NCBI GenBank assembly: GCA_054601695.1
Contig: BAAHQB010000022.1
Coordinates: 868,001 to 932,000, forward strand
DNA length: 64,000 bases
Source: Amorphochlora amoebiformis
Taxonomy: Eukaryota > Cercozoa > Chlorarachniophyceae
Direction of reading: 5' to 3'
The first letter of the stretch is position 1. Every line of letters begins with the position of its first letter. Positions 36,930 to 64,000 of the stretch are shown here, in pieces. A program made the translations under genes and the position numbers. Under the pieces are notes generated by a model. It made no database searches. It saw only the letters and a list, made by a program, of their open reading frames with translations, and had not been told where the DNA came from.

Positions 36930-36964
36930 CTCATCAGGAAGAGAGTCAAATTAGAGTTTGGGTT

Positions 36965-37325
36965 AGAGCTAGGGTTAGGGTTAGGGTTAGGATTAGGGTT
37001 AGGGGTAGGGTTAGGGTTAGGGTTAGGGTTAGGATCAGATTATTCAGCATGTCTTAGTCCGACGACAATTGACTCCGGGTGAGGGTTAGAGTTAGGGTTA
37101 GGTTTAGGACTCATAATCAAGATTAAGTTCAATTTAAGGGAGTTAGAGCTAGGTTAGGGTTAGGGTTAGGGTTAGGGTTAGGGTTAGGGTTAGGGTTAGG
37201 GTTAGGGTTAGGGTTAGGGTTAGGGTTAGGGTTAGGGTTAGGGTTAGGGTTAGGGTTAGGGTTAGGGTTAGGGTTAGGGTTAGGGTTAGGGTTAGGGTTA
37301 GGGTTAGGGTTAGGGTTATGGTTAG
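36965..37325 (-). repeat. TTAGGG array, 28 clean units plus degenerate flank
   Basis: Runs opposite to the CCCTAA block at 36316-36864. A copy of the dispersed GGATCAGATTATTCAGCATG element is embedded at 37033-37062. Confidence 0.95.
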
Positions 37326-37360
37326 GAGTGCCTGGAAGAAGATTCGGCCCGTTTTGTAGG

Positions 37361-42054
<4,694 letters not shown>

Positions 42055-42669
42055 AATACCTAAAACAAACCAAAACAATATTCTCGCTACCGTCGCCTCG
42101 AACTCCCTTCCCCCTATTCCCGCCCCCCCCTGGTCCCCCAAACCGTTGCTTTTTGAGGAAGCCTGTTTACCCAAACCCTTCCCGCCAAAAAATTCATTTG
42201 ATTTTACTTGAAGTCCACCGGTTGGAAGGCAAGAGCTATCCGGAAGAGACTCGAGGAGAAGCAACCATTTCACCCCCCCCCCGGGCTTCGGCAACCTGAC
42301 ACGTGTCAGGGATCCAAAACGTGACGAGGTGCTGGATCACGACGAATATGACACGTGTCTAGTACATGGGGTATCGCCTAAAATTTATCCCGCGTTTTCG
42401 CAAGATATTTTATCGGCGCACTCAGTCCCCCCCACATCTCATGGGCATGCATCCGCTTCCGATCGCGTGTTTCTCCGCTCTCTTCTGGATAGGGACCTCC
42501 CTAGGGGTATGTGAGAAATGCAGGGGTTCCGTACGCGCGAAATTTAAATCTTTTCTTTTCGGGTGGGTCGGGAAATAGCCAGAGGATCTTCCCCCGAGTC
42601 AGGAGGATATCAAGGCTTGGAGGGTTCACTGGGACGAGAGACGATTGACGGAGAGAAAATTTTGGAGGC
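42055..42669. promoter_or_regulatory. bidirectional spacer with a perfect CACGTG palindrome
   Basis: About 615 bp of GC-richer unique sequence between two divergent ATGs. CCTGACACGTGTCAGG at 42295-42310 is a perfect 16-bp palindrome centred on CACGTG, and GACACGTGTC recurs at 42350-42359. CACGTG is the usual core of bHLH/bZIP sites. Homopolymer C runs occur at 42121-42130 and 42273-42282. I infer a shared promoter. Confidence 0.5.

Positions 42670-64000
<21,331 letters not shown>

Noticed and set aside
36316-37325. A chromosome end or telomere fusion
   Set aside because: Genes continue on both sides and the two arrays face the wrong way for an end-to-end fusion.

Overview
The window is nuclear DNA from an intron-dense eukaryote. 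Most of it is simple sequence: (TA)n arrays, (CCCTAA)n telomere-type arrays, GA/CT tracts and minisatellites. Almost every long open frame is a translation of these repeats (poly-Ile/Tyr from TA, Leu-Gly or Arg-Val from TTAGGG, Ser/Leu from CT) and is not a gene. The real coding sequence lies in islands of about 10-90 nt, flanked by AG on the 5' side and GT on the 3' side. Joined with consistent intron phase, these islands give proteins, two of which I recognise. Codon use is standard and introns are GT-AG. TTAGGG-type repeats occur in many lineages and the gene structure does not name a taxon, so I leave the lineage open; an intron-rich protist is my best guess.

Layout from left to right. 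(1) Minus strand, 11830 to beyond position 1: a putative type II membrane glycosyltransferase-like gene, 14 exons. (2) Bidirectional spacer 11831-12676. (3) Plus strand, 12677-24027: a GT25-family glycosyltransferase, 19 exons, 289 codons plus stop. (4) Minus strand, 26207-24075, convergent with gene 3: an unrecognised small gene. (5) An isolated minus-strand exon near 27.5 kb. (6) Minus strand, 34989-29189: a small hydrophobic protein, unrecognised. (7) Minus strand, 42054-37361: an unrecognised protein of 221 codons with one weak ankyrin-like stretch. (8) GC-richer bidirectional spacer 42055-42669 with a perfect 16-bp CACGTG-centred palindrome. (9) Plus strand, 42670 to beyond 64000: a GH38 lysosomal-type alpha-mannosidase. 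I can follow it through 31 exons and 618 codons, with all the zinc and nucleophile motifs present; the C-terminal part lies outside the window.

The most unusual point is that introns are built from microsatellite or telomere-type repeats whose edges are themselves the splice sites. Telomeric introns begin GTAACCCTAA and end CCCTAG; TA introns begin GTATATA and end TATATAG. One complete intron (49665-49723) is only 59 nt and is mostly CCCTAA. A second unusual point is that many introns carry truncated or whole copies ('echoes') of the neighbouring exon, amplified together with the repeat arrays. This suggests that array expansion copies exon edges, and it leads me to propose that telomere-type or TA tracts inserted into exons can act as ready-made introns.

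Three of the proteins (alpha-mannosidase, GT25, the YDW-motif protein) point to glycan processing in the ER, Golgi or lysosome. I see no evidence that they form a functional cluster. All gene models were read by eye from splice-site logic and phase continuity; no transcript or database search was possible.
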